A DNA stretch of 64,000 nucleotides from Desulforapulum sp034007745 (GCA_034007745.1 JAVEQI010000008.1:31781-95780); one strand, 5' to 3'. Counted from the first letter of the stretch, positions 16,560 to 25,385 are shown. Notes: generated by a model from the letters alone, not told the origin. Program-made: numbers and translations.

Positions 16560-17024
16560 ATGGGAAAAAAAATGTTGACCTTACTCATGGCCGCATGTGT
16601 GGGACTTCTCTTTGCCTCTCCAGCACTTTACGCTGGAACCGAGGTTGATGATGTCATTAAGATGGAAACAAAAGAATATGCAGCGCATACAAAGGGTATT
16701 GTGGAATTTACCCACAAAAAGCACGCTGAAGATTACGATATCAGCTGCGGTGAATGCCATCACGATGCTCAAGGCAAACCCCTGACCCTGAAGATGGGTG
16801 ACAATGTCCAGCGCTGTGTGGAATGCCACAAGGAGACTGAAAAAGTCAAGGGCGAAAAGATCAGCAAAGAAGAAAAAATTAAGAAATATCACGAAGAGGC
16901 TATCCACGCAAACTGCATCACCTGCCACAAGGAGCACAACATCTCCTTAAATAACCCTGAAGATCCCAGGGGCACCAAGGGTCCTGCTCCGGCGTCCTGC
17001 GCCAAGTGTCATCCCAGGAATTAA
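16560..17024 (+). CDS. tetrahaem cytochrome c3 (class III)
   Basis: A 154-residue periplasmic protein. A signal peptide (MGKKMLTLLMAACVGLLFAS, cleavage probable near ALYAG) is followed by four haem-binding sites: CGECH, CVECH, CITCH and CAKCH, with additional His residues (TKSHKKH-like FTHKKHAE, YHEEAIHAN) as distal ligands. This pattern is the class III cytochrome c3, the electron carrier between periplasmic hydrogenases or formate dehydrogenases and membrane complexes in sulfate reducers. It stands alone, with a strong terminator 60 bp downstream and GGAG before the start. Spacing of haem motifs is somewhat longer than in the short Desulfovibrio type I protein. Confidence 0.95.
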   Translation: MGKKMLTLLMAACVGLLFASPALYAGTEVDDVIKMETKEYAAHTKGIVEFTHKKHAEDYDISCGECHHDAQGKPLTLKMGDNVQRCVECHKETEKVKGEKISKEEKIKKYHEEAIHANCITCHKEHNISLNNPEDPRGTKGPAPASCAKCHPRN

Positions 17025-17085
17025 TATAATCCAGATATAAAGAATACAGGGGGAGTGACCTTAAAGTCTCTCCCCATCATTTAAG

Positions 17086-17117
17086 GGCCTTTCCGTGAAC
17101 CGGAAAGGCCTTTTTTT
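17086..17117 (+). terminator. rho-independent terminator after cytochrome c3
   Basis: GGCCTTTCCG (17086-17095), five-base loop, CGGAAAGGCC (17101-17110), then seven T. A perfect 10-bp stem. A weaker hairpin (GGGGAGTGAC...) lies at 17051-17076. Confidence 0.92.
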
Positions 17118-17162
17118 GTTACAGGACGGGCATTAGTGTCATTCTAATAAAAAAGCCTGTCC

Positions 17163-17408
17163 CAGTAATTTTAATTATGGATTTCAGAGTGGGGGGCGAC
17201 AGTCGGTATCCCCTTGCTGAACATTAAAAACAAAGGGGATCAGATTTTCGGCCAGGGCAAACCCACTTAACCGAAAATTGTCTGAGGGAGGAACGACCGA
17301 GTTTTTGCGGTTTGGGTTTGCCCTGGCCGAAAATCCCCCGACTTTTTTGGTTCAGCAAGGGGATAACCAACTGTTGCCTCTATTACAAATCCAAAATAAG
17401 AAATGCTG
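17163..17408. mobile_element. 246-bp MITE-like inverted-repeat element
   Basis: The ends (CAGTAATTTTAATTATGGATT on the left; complement CAGCATTTCTTATTTTGGATT on the right) are imperfect inverted repeats. Next come GACAGTCGGTATCCCCTTGC on the left and its counterpart on the right. Inner arms 17243-17265 and 17313-17335 are a perfect 23-bp inverted repeat. The loop holds TTGTCTGAGGGAGG. It lies between two convergent genes and contains no ORF. It is the fullest copy of the family. Confidence 0.8.
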
Positions 17409-17422
17409 ACTTGTCCAGCAAT

Positions 17423-18883
17423 TTATAAGGTTCTGGAAGCTTGATAGATTCGGGCCTGCCTTAGAATAGCTTCGGCCCAGGAAGGGGTGCCGGTTGCAAT
17501 AATGTGGGTGTAAGTGGCAAACACCCTGGAAAAAAAGAATCCATCCTGACCATTTACAATCCCCTTTCCCCGTTCCATGGAAAAGGCCATGGAACCCCGT
17601 GCCTGATCGATCTCGACAACGGTGGAATATCTAAACTCATGACCGCATATGATTTCTCCCACCTTGAAATATGGATTTTCTTTGACCACCCTCGCCCGGG
17701 TATAACCATGGCCCACAGGCCGCTTGGACAGGCCGAACTTAACGGGAAGAACCCCTGCCATGGGATAGGTAACACCGTCAAGCTCAAGGCTGTGACCGAG
17801 AAAGATAAAGCCGCCGCACTCGGCATAAATGGGAAGTCCTCCGGCTGCAAGCTGCCTCAGATTTTCGGCAAATTCTCTGTTGCCCGCAAGCTGGGGGGCA
17901 TGGGTCTCGGGAAAGCCACCTCCCATGTAGATGGCGTCCACCTGGGGGATCCGCGTCTCCCTGAGGGGGCTGATGTAACAAAGCTCAGCTCCACAGGCTT
18001 CCAGAGCTTCGAGATTATCGGGGTAATAAAACTGGAACGCTGAGTCCCTGATGATTCCGATCCTTGGTTTTCCAATGCCGGGGGGGGTAACCGATCCCTG
18101 ACCTTGACCTGTTCCGGGCAATGAATCGTACTCAAGGGACGATTTCGGGACAGGGAGAAGGAGAACCGGCATCTTGGCCGTAGCTTCCGCACAGGCCCTG
18201 TACAGCCCTTCAAGATCAATGGAATCCCGGACAATTTTTGCAGCAGCAGCCACGGAATCCCTGGAAAGCAAATGCTCCTCTGTGGGGACAAGTCCCATGT
18301 GCCGCTCTGGAAAATCGGTTGAATTAAGCTTTGGTATGGCTCCGAACACGGGGACATTGCAGAAATGTTGAATGTTATCCCTAACCTTGTTGTGGTGACG
18401 TTTGCCGGCAACCCGGTTGAGAATAACACCCACAATATTCAGGTTGGGATCAAAATGCATGCAGCCCAGCACAAGTGCCGCCATTGTGCGGGTGCTTTTG
18501 GTGCAATCCAGCACCAGAACAAGGGGAAGATGCAGAAGTTTGGCAAGTTCGGCCGTGCTTGTTCGGCCCTCAAGGTCAATTCCGTCAAACAACCCTCGAT
18601 TGCCTTCGATTACCGCAATATCACAATTTTCAGAATGGGAGAGATAGCTCTCCTGAACCCGGGAGGAGGTGCAAAGGTAGGTGTCGAGATTGTAGCAGGC
18701 ACGACCGGCTGCAAGGGATAACCAGCCAGCATCAATGTAGTCAGGCCCCTTTTTGAAAGGGGCCACTTTCAAATCATTTTCACGCCATGCAGCTGCAAGC
18801 CCCAGAGAAATAACCGTCTTACCGGACCCGCCGCTTAAACCGGCAACCACAAGGCCCGGAACGTTTTGATTGGCTTGCTGCAT
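17423..18883 (-). CDS. cbiA: cobyrinate a,c-diamide synthase
   Basis: A 486-residue protein with an N-terminal P-loop domain (AGLSGGSGKTVISLGLAAAW, then APFKKGPDYIDAGW) and a C-terminal type I glutamine amidotransferase domain (from about 270) with the catalytic Cys in YAECGGFIFLG. It amidates the a and c carboxylates of cobyrinate, or hydrogenobyrinate, in corrinoid synthesis. In sulfate reducers a gene of this family regularly follows dsrABD; it has been suggested to amidate sirohaem for sulfite reductase, which is an inference, not shown here. It begins 20 bp after dsrD ends, so it is probably in the dsr operon. Confidence 0.92.
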   Translation of the reverse strand: MQQANQNVPGLVVAGLSGGSGKTVISLGLAAAWRENDLKVAPFKKGPDYIDAGWLSLAAGRACYNLDTYLCTSSRVQESYLSHSENCDIAVIEGNRGLFDGIDLEGRTSTAELAKLLHLPLVLVLDCTKSTRTMAALVLGCMHFDPNLNIVGVILNRVAGKRHHNKVRDNIQHFCNVPVFGAIPKLNSTDFPERHMGLVPTEEHLLSRDSVAAAAKIVRDSIDLEGLYRACAEATAKMPVLLLPVPKSSLEYDSLPGTGQGQGSVTPPGIGKPRIGIIRDSAFQFYYPDNLEALEACGAELCYISPLRETRIPQVDAIYMGGGFPETHAPQLAGNREFAENLRQLAAGGLPIYAECGGFIFLGHSLELDGVTYPMAGVLPVKFGLSKRPVGHGYTRARVVKENPYFKVGEIICGHEFRYSTVVEIDQARGSMAFSMERGKGIVNGQDGFFFSRVFATYTHIIATGTPSWAEAILRQARIYQASRTL

Positions 18884-18903
18884 GGATTTATCGGAAGAAA
18901 CGA

Positions 18904-19161
18904 TTAATCCTCACCCTCTGAATGGGCCTGTTTACCAGCACCCTTGATGCCGTACATGGTAGTACTTCCACTTGACCAGTACTCAAGAATACCCTCGGTA
19001 ACCATTTTGTTCACAACATTTTTGATGGCCCGGGGTTTATCATCCGGAAAGATTGAGTAGAAATCCTTGATGTAAAATTTGGATTTGGACTTGGTCTTTT
19101 TGGTAAGCCAATCCAGTATCGCTTTTTGGGCTTCTTCCTTATTGTCAAGAAGTGTACTCAT
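18904..19161 (-). CDS. dsrD: dissimilatory sulfite reductase D protein
   Basis: An 85-residue protein with the DsrD winged-helix fold: ILDWLTKKTKSKSKFYIKDF followed by IFPDDKPRAIKNVVNKMVTE and a C-terminal beta wing (YWSSGSTTMYGIKG). DsrD is restricted to sulfate, sulfite and thiosulfate reducers with reductive DsrAB and is thought to stimulate or regulate DsrAB. It lies 100 bp after dsrB in the same direction. GGAG before the ATG is present as AGGAGTAACACC. Confidence 0.95.
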   Translation of the reverse strand: MSTLLDNKEEAQKAILDWLTKKTKSKSKFYIKDFYSIFPDDKPRAIKNVVNKMVTEGILEYWSSGSTTMYGIKGAGKQAHSEGED

Positions 19162-19261
19162 GGTGTTACTCCTGTATTAATTTTAAAACGTGACAGCCGG
19201 AGCACCAGCGGCGCTCCGGCCTTAAATCACTATATCAGCACCAATTCAATCCCAAGTTCTA

Positions 19262-20410
19262 TTAGAACTTGAAGTTGGTGGTCTGACGCCAGGACATGTA
19301 TGCCTGCTGGCGGAAATCATCAATGAGATGATGTGTAAAGTCAAGCTCACATACCTCAAAGAACTTCTCCCATCCGATTCTCTCAGCCCAGTCACCAAGA
19401 CGCTCGTACTTGTTGGCGCCGTTTGAGTAGGCATTTACCATCCTTGTGATGGCATCTGTCATTGAAGGCCAGCGAGGCATCTCATTGGGGAGAAATGCAA
19501 CGACAACCTTGGAGAACTTGGGATCGCTGATTCGGTTGGAAACCTTTCCACCGGCCATGAGAACAATACCGTCACCTTCTGTATCGGCAAGGGGCATTGA
19601 GGGGCACATGGTGTAGCAGTTACCGCAGAACATGCAACGCTCATTATTTACTGCAACAGACTTGACCTCGGTTCCGTCTGCAAGCGTAACCTTAGCCGGT
19701 TTGATGGCTGCCGTGGGGCAGGAAGCAATGGCAAGGGGAATCTCGCAAATCTTGCTAAGGTACTCATGGTCAATCATGGGCGGTTTTCTGTGGTAGCCGA
19801 GGATGGCGATATCAGAACAGTGAACCGCACCGCACATGTTGAGGCAGCAGGCCATGGATACCCTCAGGGGGGCCGGAAGCCTCATCTGCTGGAAATCATC
19901 GAACAAGACGTCCATGGTAGCCTTAACCGTACCTGAGGCATCCGTTGCTGGTGTATGGCAGTGGATCCAGCCCTGGGTATGAACGATGTTGGTGATTCCG
20001 GCGCCGGTTCCGCCGATGGGAAACTTAAAGCTTCCACCGGCGAACTTCCGATTCTTGAGCTCGTTCTTCAAAGGCTCGACCTTGTCCTTGGAATCCACCA
20101 TGAACTCAATGTTGTTACGGGTTGTAAAACGAACATGCCCGTCACAGTGCTTATCTGCAATGTCGCAGATCTCGTTGATGAGGGATGTACTCATCAGTCG
20201 GGCACCACCGCAGCGAACGGTGTAAACCTCGTCGCCTGTTTCAGAGACATGAACCAGAACGCCGGGCTCAAGGATCTCGTGGTGTGCCCATTTTCCCTTG
20301 TTCTTCTTGATGACTTCAGGATAAAATTCTTCGTAATGTCTCGGACCGATGTCAGTGATCCTGTTTTCCATCGGTTTAGCTGGATTGTATCCAGATGATA
20401 TAAAAGCCAT
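19262..20410 (-). CDS. dsrB: dissimilatory sulfite reductase subunit beta
   Basis: A 382-residue subunit of the cytoplasmic sulfite reductase. It contains CCLNMCGAVHCSD, part of the sirohaem/[4Fe-4S] site, and an inserted ferredoxin domain with CMFCGNCYTMCPSMPL (about residues 258-273). Length matches bacterial DsrB (about 380). With DsrA it reduces sulfite, giving a trisulfide on DsrC; no dsrC is in this window. A ribosome-binding site (GGGAGGGAG) precedes ATG 20410, 17 bp after dsrA. Confidence 0.97.
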   Translation of the reverse strand: MAFISSGYNPAKPMENRITDIGPRHYEEFYPEVIKKNKGKWAHHEILEPGVLVHVSETGDEVYTVRCGGARLMSTSLINEICDIADKHCDGHVRFTTRNNIEFMVDSKDKVEPLKNELKNRKFAGGSFKFPIGGTGAGITNIVHTQGWIHCHTPATDASGTVKATMDVLFDDFQQMRLPAPLRVSMACCLNMCGAVHCSDIAILGYHRKPPMIDHEYLSKICEIPLAIASCPTAAIKPAKVTLADGTEVKSVAVNNERCMFCGNCYTMCPSMPLADTEGDGIVLMAGGKVSNRISDPKFSKVVVAFLPNEMPRWPSMTDAITRMVNAYSNGANKYERLGDWAERIGWEKFFEVCELDFTHHLIDDFRQQAYMSWRQTTNFKF

Positions 20411-20427
20411 GGTTATTCTCCCTCCCT

Positions 20428-21753
20428 TTATCTCAGGTGATGTTTTCTGTATTCAACAACGTCGCGCTCAAAACCACCAGGTACTTCTTCTTCTTTCCAG
20501 AAGATGTAGGGGTTGGTTCTGGGGTATTGGACGTGCTGGGGCTGGGGCTCAATGCCTGTTACTTCAAGAAGCTTCTGGAATCCCTGGCGCATCATGAGCT
20601 CACCAAGACGCTCACGGTTCTTGCCCTCTTCCATCCACCAGTCCCAGATATTCTCGATGATCTCTGTGATGGCTTCGTAGTCGTTGTCAGGGTTGACTTC
20701 GACAAAGGGTACAAGGAGTGATCCCATCTGTGCACCGTCAAGGATAGGTGCCTTGGCACCGCAGAGGATAGAACAACCTCTGACATCACCAATCTTGAGG
20801 GCCCTTGGCATGACGTTGATGCAATGCATGCAACGGTTGCAGTTGGGGTTGTCGATCTTGAGTTCTTTGCCATCCATCTTCATGCAACCGGTAGGACAGA
20901 GGTTGATCACCTCTTTCTGAATATCAAAGGGGCCCCAGTCACGGCCCTTGTGGGCACCTGCGTTTGCAGGATAGGCAGCGTCGTTCTCAATGTACTTGTT
21001 AACCGCATCCTGATCTATCTTGATATTGTCCTTCCATGTACCGATAAAGGACATATCGGAACGGGCGATGGAAGCTACACAACCGTTGGGACAGCCGTCA
21101 AGTTTAAATTTAAACTTGTAGGGGAATGCCGGGCGATGGAGCTCATCCTGGTATTCGTTGGTCAGGAAATGACACAATGCATTGGTGTCGTAGCAGGCAT
21201 ACTCGCAACGGGAGGAACCAAGGCAGTCGGCCGGGGTTCGCAGGTTGGAACCTGAACCGCCGAGATCCTGATCCAAATTATGGGTCAACTCCCAGAAAAC
21301 TTCCTCGAGCTGGGGAGTTGTGGTACCAAGCAGAATGATATCGCCTGTGGCACCATGCATGTTGGTCATGCCGGAACCCCTCATGTCCCAGAGTTTGGTG
21401 AGTTGACGAAGATAATCTGTGGTGTAGTACTTACCGGCAGGCTGGTTAACCCGCATGGTGTGAAAGTGCTCGACACCCGGGAACATTCCGGGCTGATCGC
21501 AGTAACGACCGATAACACCGCCGCCGTAACCGAACACACCTACGATTCCACCGTGCTTCCAGTGAGTTCTACCGTGCTTGTAGGAGAGCTCCAGGACGCC
21601 GAGGAGATCATCCACACAATCCGTGGGAATTTGAAATTGCACACCTGCCTCATTCTTTGCTCTCACCTCAGCCTGGTGCTTCATGTCAGAGACAAAACTC
21701 GGCCATGGACCAGACTCAAGCTGATCCAACATAGGAGTTTCATGTTTTGCCAT
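20428..21753 (-). CDS. dsrA: dissimilatory sulfite reductase subunit alpha
   Basis: A 441-residue catalytic subunit. Sirohaem-coupled [4Fe-4S] ligands appear as CLGSSRC and CPNGC (about residues 180 and 222), and the inserted ferredoxin domain as CPTGC...CNRCMHCINVMPRAL (about 278-310). Length fits the family (about 437). It binds the active sirohaem and reduces sulfite in the central energy pathway of sulfate reducers. GGAGGTAAGTAA stands before ATG 21753. A good sigma-70 promoter lies about 190 bp upstream. The form (dsrAB with dsrD) is the reductive type. Confidence 0.98.
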   Translation of the reverse strand: MAKHETPMLDQLESGPWPSFVSDMKHQAEVRAKNEAGVQFQIPTDCVDDLLGVLELSYKHGRTHWKHGGIVGVFGYGGGVIGRYCDQPGMFPGVEHFHTMRVNQPAGKYYTTDYLRQLTKLWDMRGSGMTNMHGATGDIILLGTTTPQLEEVFWELTHNLDQDLGGSGSNLRTPADCLGSSRCEYACYDTNALCHFLTNEYQDELHRPAFPYKFKFKLDGCPNGCVASIARSDMSFIGTWKDNIKIDQDAVNKYIENDAAYPANAGAHKGRDWGPFDIQKEVINLCPTGCMKMDGKELKIDNPNCNRCMHCINVMPRALKIGDVRGCSILCGAKAPILDGAQMGSLLVPFVEVNPDNDYEAITEIIENIWDWWMEEGKNRERLGELMMRQGFQKLLEVTGIEPQPQHVQYPRTNPYIFWKEEEVPGGFERDVVEYRKHHLR

Positions 21754-21879
21754 TTACTTACCTCCGTTAATTGTTAAATTACATTTCCTTGATGAACGAT
21801 GCCTTCCTGCCAGATGATTAGGACCAGACAGGCTTGACGTTATTCGATCAACATTCTTACGTACAGCTATCTAATTGAG

Positions 21880-21898
21880 GATGCCCCTCAGGGTCATC
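21880..21898 (-). promoter_or_regulatory. inverted repeat in the dsrA leader
   Basis: GATGaCCCtgaGGGgCATC, read on the minus strand, is a near-perfect inverted repeat about 50 bp downstream of the predicted start of transcription and 130 bp before dsrA. It could be an operator or an RNA hairpin; there is no T run. Confidence 0.45.
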
Positions 21899-21943
21899 AC
21901 ATTTCTAAATTCCCCAGCTATGCTTCTACAGAGTATCAGTATG

Positions 21944-21972
21944 CATATAAAATTTCTATTGTGCATTGTCAA
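21944..21972 (-). promoter_or_regulatory. sigma-70 promoter of the dsr operon
   Basis: Minus strand TTGACA (21972-21967), 17-bp spacer, TATATG (21949-21944). A perfect -35 box and a four-of-six -10 box at ideal spacing. It overlaps the last bases of the upstream gene and leaves a leader of about 185 nt before dsrA. Confidence 0.65.
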
Positions 21973-23144
21973 TAGAAAAGCTCTTTTTCCCAAATTTTCC
22001 CCAGATGCGAGACCAGGAGAGTTGCGTGGGCTGCAAGATTTTTTTTAAGCAAATCCATTTCCGGGGCTCCTTGATTGCTTGCAGCCAGAGTCAAATATAA
22101 AACTTCGGCGAGTTCTGAGCTGTCAAATCCTGCTGCAAAGTCAAGGAAACTCCGACACAGACCCGAACCGATCATACCACATATTCCCTTAGATTCAAGC
22201 CCCCTGAAAAAACCTGTTATAATATGGGGCACTACCCGTTCATCCACGAGGCAAAATTCCCCGATACCGTCCATGCGGTCAAGACGAACCCTGAGGGAGA
22301 GGTTGACAAAAAAAAACAGCAGAGCCCTGTATACCTCTTCGATTTCAAGTTCAGCCCCCCGATCCCTGCCACCGACCATGGAATCATAATTTCTAACAGT
22401 GATAAGCCTGACATCAAAGCCCTGATCAAGGGGCTTAACCACAAAATCTCCGGCTGCATGGTGCCAAGGAAACACCTGCTCAAAGGTTTCAAGGTTGTAG
22501 AGGCGGGTGAGAATTTCCGCTGCCTGCCCATAAATATCAAAATAGTCCGGGGACCTGAGGGGGATCACACCACCGTCTCTTTCCCAGAGAACCAGATGCT
22601 GCCCCTCACCCTCTGGAGACCAGGAGATATGAAATTCAAGGTATTCATCAAACCACTGGGCAAGAAAAAACGCAAAAACACCGGAATCTGATTGAACCTT
22701 ACCTGCGGCAAACACCCTTGGCAGATCCACATCAGGGAACTCCCGTGCAAGCCTCGTAAGTGCGGCAGTCTCGTTGTCCATAACCCGAATGCCGTGCAGG
22801 GAAACTGCCGTATTCAGGACTAGGGGAAAAGTCTCACCGGAACAAAGCCCCACATCCACCCTTGCCGGATGATAAAAAGCACCGTGTTTTTCAATTGATA
22901 TTATGATGGACGACAGATTTGCCTCACCCTGATTTATCCCATAAAAATGAAGACCCTGCCTTACCCCCATGTATTCTTCCCGGGCGATAAAAGCTGAGGC
23001 AGATTCAAAAAACTGACCGATACTCGGACTGGAACTGCCCCTGTCCTTGCCCTCCAGGGGATGACTCCAGAGGGAATACTTCGGATCAAAATCCTTGTCC
23101 ACCCCTGCCATGCGATAGATAAAAGTCGACCCTGAAACTTCCAT
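21969..23144 (-). CDS. unknown protein encoded upstream of dsrA
   Basis: A 391-residue soluble protein with no signal peptide, no membrane segment and no cysteine cluster. It is rich in aromatic residues (for example GVRQGLHFYGI, FFLAQWFDEYLEF, VFPWHHAAGDFVVKP). The HHAAGDFVV segment faintly recalls kinase-like folds, but no ATP-binding motif is evident, so I assign no function. The start ATG directly abuts the TAA of the TPR gene (TAAATG), with the ribosome-binding site AGGAG inside that gene, so the two are translated together. Its 3' end overlaps the dsr promoter. Confidence 0.85.
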   Translation of the reverse strand: MEVSGSTFIYRMAGVDKDFDPKYSLWSHPLEGKDRGSSSPSIGQFFESASAFIAREEYMGVRQGLHFYGINQGEANLSSIIISIEKHGAFYHPARVDVGLCSGETFPLVLNTAVSLHGIRVMDNETAALTRLAREFPDVDLPRVFAAGKVQSDSGVFAFFLAQWFDEYLEFHISWSPEGEGQHLVLWERDGGVIPLRSPDYFDIYGQAAEILTRLYNLETFEQVFPWHHAAGDFVVKPLDQGFDVRLITVRNYDSMVGGRDRGAELEIEEVYRALLFFFVNLSLRVRLDRMDGIGEFCLVDERVVPHIITGFFRGLESKGICGMIGSGLCRSFLDFAAGFDSSELAEVLYLTLAASNQGAPEMDLLKKNLAAHATLLVSHLGKIWEKELFY

Positions 23145-23807
23145 TTAACTCCTGTGGAGAGCCAATTCCTGCTTTAACCCCTCGGGGACATCATACCCCA
23201 GGGCAATCGCCCTGTCACAGTGTTCAATGGCCTTAGCATACTCTTTCCGCTCAAGGTAACCCACCGCAAGGTTGTTGTGGGCAACGGGAAATTCAGGTTG
23301 AATCTTGACAGCCTCAAGATTAGCCTCGATCCCCTCGTCTATCAACCCTTTCATATAGTAGGCACTGCCAAGGGTGGCAAAGGCCTGGACAAAATTGGCA
23401 TTGTGAATGATCGCCTTTCTGAGATTCTTGATGGCCTGATCAAGCATCTCTTCGTCTTCCTTTTCATTCTCCCCCTTAATAGCCTGGAGCAGCACATAAC
23501 CTATGTTGGCATACCCCTCGGCAAAACCTGCCCTTGCCTTGACGGCATAGCGGTTAAATCTAAGGCAGCCCTCAAGGTCATTTCTCTGGAGGCAGAGACC
23601 GCCCAGCAGCACATAGGCCTCGGCAAGGTTGGGGCTGCAGTCGATGGCATCGTGGAGGGACTTTTCAGCGGCATCATACTCCTGCTGGCCCATGTAGGCA
23701 ACGGCCAGGTTGTAGTGGGATGTCCCGCATTCGGTGTTTTCAGTGATCATGCTTCGTAATTTTGCTATATATTCTTCTGCATTTTCTGGTAGCTGTCTAG
23801 TTCTCAT
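23145..23807 (-). CDS. tetratricopeptide repeat protein
   Basis: A 220-residue protein with about five TPR units: for example TSHYNLAVAYMGQQEYDAAE, LAEAYVLLGGLCLQRNDLEG, AEGYANIGYVLLQAI, VQAFATLGSAYYMKGLIDEG and PVAHNNLAVGYLERKEYAKA. No signal peptide, so a cytoplasmic scaffold or adaptor. It is followed without a gap by the unknown 391-residue gene, then by the dsr operon, all on the minus strand. The partner it binds cannot be inferred. Confidence 0.88.
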   Translation of the reverse strand: MRTRQLPENAEEYIAKLRSMITENTECGTSHYNLAVAYMGQQEYDAAEKSLHDAIDCSPNLAEAYVLLGGLCLQRNDLEGCLRFNRYAVKARAGFAEGYANIGYVLLQAIKGENEKEDEEMLDQAIKNLRKAIIHNANFVQAFATLGSAYYMKGLIDEGIEANLEAVKIQPEFPVAHNNLAVGYLERKEYAKAIEHCDRAIALGYDVPEGLKQELALHRS

Positions 23808-23853
23808 TCAAATTCCTTATATCCATAATTTTATCATGTGATACCGCTTATTA

Positions 23854-23933
23854 CAGCAACTCTAAATTTTGTTTTATATTAGAGGCGACAGTCGGTATCC
23901 CCCAACTACGAGCTTCAAAATTAAAATTACTGC
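23854..23933. repeat. 80-bp internally deleted copy of the inverted-repeat element
   Basis: The left end CAGCAACTCTAAATTTTG and the right end TTAAAATTACTGC are inverted, with GGCGACAGTCGGTATCCCCC between them, as in the left half of the element at 17163-17408. The central hairpin is missing. It lies in the 517-bp gap before dapA. Confidence 0.7.
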
Positions 23934-24091
23934 ACTTAATTCTTTATTGCTTGTAAATTTTCTATATTATTTTCAAAGGGTCCCGGTGTCAAGGGAAAAG
24001 GGATTGAGGTGAATGGTGGGTAGTAAATAGTGGGGAGTAAAAAAATCGACACCTTGGCCCAGGTCTGGGTAAGAAACCAAGCCGGAGAATC

Positions 24092-24121
24092 CCAGGACAC
24101 TTTAATCCAGGACACTTTAAT
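24092..24121. repeat. tandem duplicate of a 15-bp word
   Basis: CCAGGACACTTTAAT occurs twice without a break (24092-24106 and 24107-24121). The surrounding 24000-24200 region shows no gene and no other clear signal. Confidence 0.6.
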
Positions 24122-24231
24122 AATGAATACAGGATCAAGGGAAAATAAGTTGAACTGAAACCCCACATATGATAATTTTCAGACAAAATACAGAAGCGAT
24201 AGGGCCGTAGCACAAAACAGGTTACGGCCAC

Positions 24232-24296
24232 AACGAAGCATGAAACTCGATAAAAGAAGCCGGGGTATAGGGGCTACCCTGTTTAAAGCGAGTTTC
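24232..24296 (+). repeat. hairpin repeat upstream of the DapA-like gene
   Basis: AACGAAGCATGAAACTC, shared with the repeats at 9756 and 28188, opens a hairpin whose outer arms GAAACTCG (24242-24249) and CGAGTTTC (24289-24296) enclose a smaller stem (AGCC/GGCT). It ends 28 bp before the start codon. It may be a mobile repeat or a leader structure; it does not match the lysine riboswitch. Confidence 0.55.
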
Positions 24297-24324
24297 TTAT
24301 AAAAAATCCCATGGGGAGTTTAGT

Positions 24325-25368
24325 ATGAAAACAGGATGTTACACGGCATTGATAACGCCATTTACAAATCAAGGAGAGCTTGATGCGGAAGGGCTTGACC
24401 AACTGATCAACTTTCAAATCAAAAACAACATCACCGGCATCCTCGCAGCCGGAACCACGGGGGAAAGCCCCACTCTTAGATGGGAAGAACACAACCGGGT
24501 CGTAGCCCATGTGGCAAAGGCTTCCAAGGGCAACTGCCTCTGCATCGCAGGTACGGGAAGCAACAATACCAGCGAGTCCCTGGATGCAATCCGCCATGCA
24601 GCAAGAGCAGGGGTTGACGCGGTTCTTCTTGTGGACCCCTACTACAACGGTCCAAGTTCCCTGGAGATCCGCAGGGAGTACATCGAACCTGCTGCACGCT
24701 CATTTCCCGAAATGGAGGTCATCCCCTACATCATCCCTGGAAGAACCGGAACCCAGCTTCTACCCGAAGATCTGGCCCTTGCGGCAAAAAGCTACTCGAA
24801 TATTTCCACAGTAAAAGAGGCCACGGGCGATCTTGACAACATGCGGCGAACCCGTGAATGCTGCGGCCGGGACTTCACCATCATGTCCGGTGACGATTCC
24901 CTGGTATTTCAGATGATGACCGACCCTGACATCAAGGCTTCCGGTGTCTTTTCCGTGATGTCAAACATTGCACCAAAGGCCATGACTGAACTTGTGGTGC
25001 TCCTGGACCAGGGCAGAGGGGAAGAGGCTGAAAAACTTCAAAAGGCCCTCACCCCACTTCTCGATCTTGTCACGGTAACCACCTTTGAAGAGACATCCCT
25101 TGGACGGGTAAAGTGCAGGGCCAGAAACCCCCTTGCCCTCAAGACACTAATGCAGATAATCGGCATGCCGTCGGGGGGCTGCCGGCCGCCCATGGGTAAG
25201 ATGACATGGCAGGGTCTGAGAACCGTTGTCAAAACCGCCCAGAATATCCAGGATCAAAACCCCGGAATATTCGCCCCTGCGGCTGATTTCTTTGGAGTTG
25301 ATATTGATGAGCGCTTGAACGACCCCAGATACACCCGGGACCTGTGGTACAATTACGAAGACGTATAG
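24325..25368 (+). CDS. dapA: dihydrodipicolinate synthase family aldolase/lyase
   Basis: A 347-residue TIM-barrel protein with the family motifs: GTTGES (43-48), DPYYNGPS with the assisting Tyr, YIIPGRTG (Tyr135), and the Schiff-base lysine in VKEATGD (Lys164). The motif set fits condensation of pyruvate with aspartate semialdehyde in lysine synthesis. It is about 55 residues longer than typical DapA (292), with a longer C-terminal region (ADFFGVDIDERLNDPRY), so another member of the pyruvate-aldolase family remains possible. It stands alone with a strong terminator. No lysine riboswitch was recognised upstream. Confidence 0.85.
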   Translation: MKTGCYTALITPFTNQGELDAEGLDQLINFQIKNNITGILAAGTTGESPTLRWEEHNRVVAHVAKASKGNCLCIAGTGSNNTSESLDAIRHAARAGVDAVLLVDPYYNGPSSLEIRREYIEPAARSFPEMEVIPYIIPGRTGTQLLPEDLALAAKSYSNISTVKEATGDLDNMRRTRECCGRDFTIMSGDDSLVFQMMTDPDIKASGVFSVMSNIAPKAMTELVVLLDQGRGEEAEKLQKALTPLLDLVTVTTFEETSLGRVKCRARNPLALKTLMQIIGMPSGGCRPPMGKMTWQGLRTVVKTAQNIQDQNPGIFAPAADFFGVDIDERLNDPRYTRDLWYNYEDV

Positions 25369-25385
25369 CGACTAAATTATCATTA

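Noticed and set aside
24232..24324. Lysine riboswitch before the DapA-like gene
   Set aside because: The stretch is a short hairpin shared with intergenic repeats elsewhere and lacks the multi-helix lysine aptamer.
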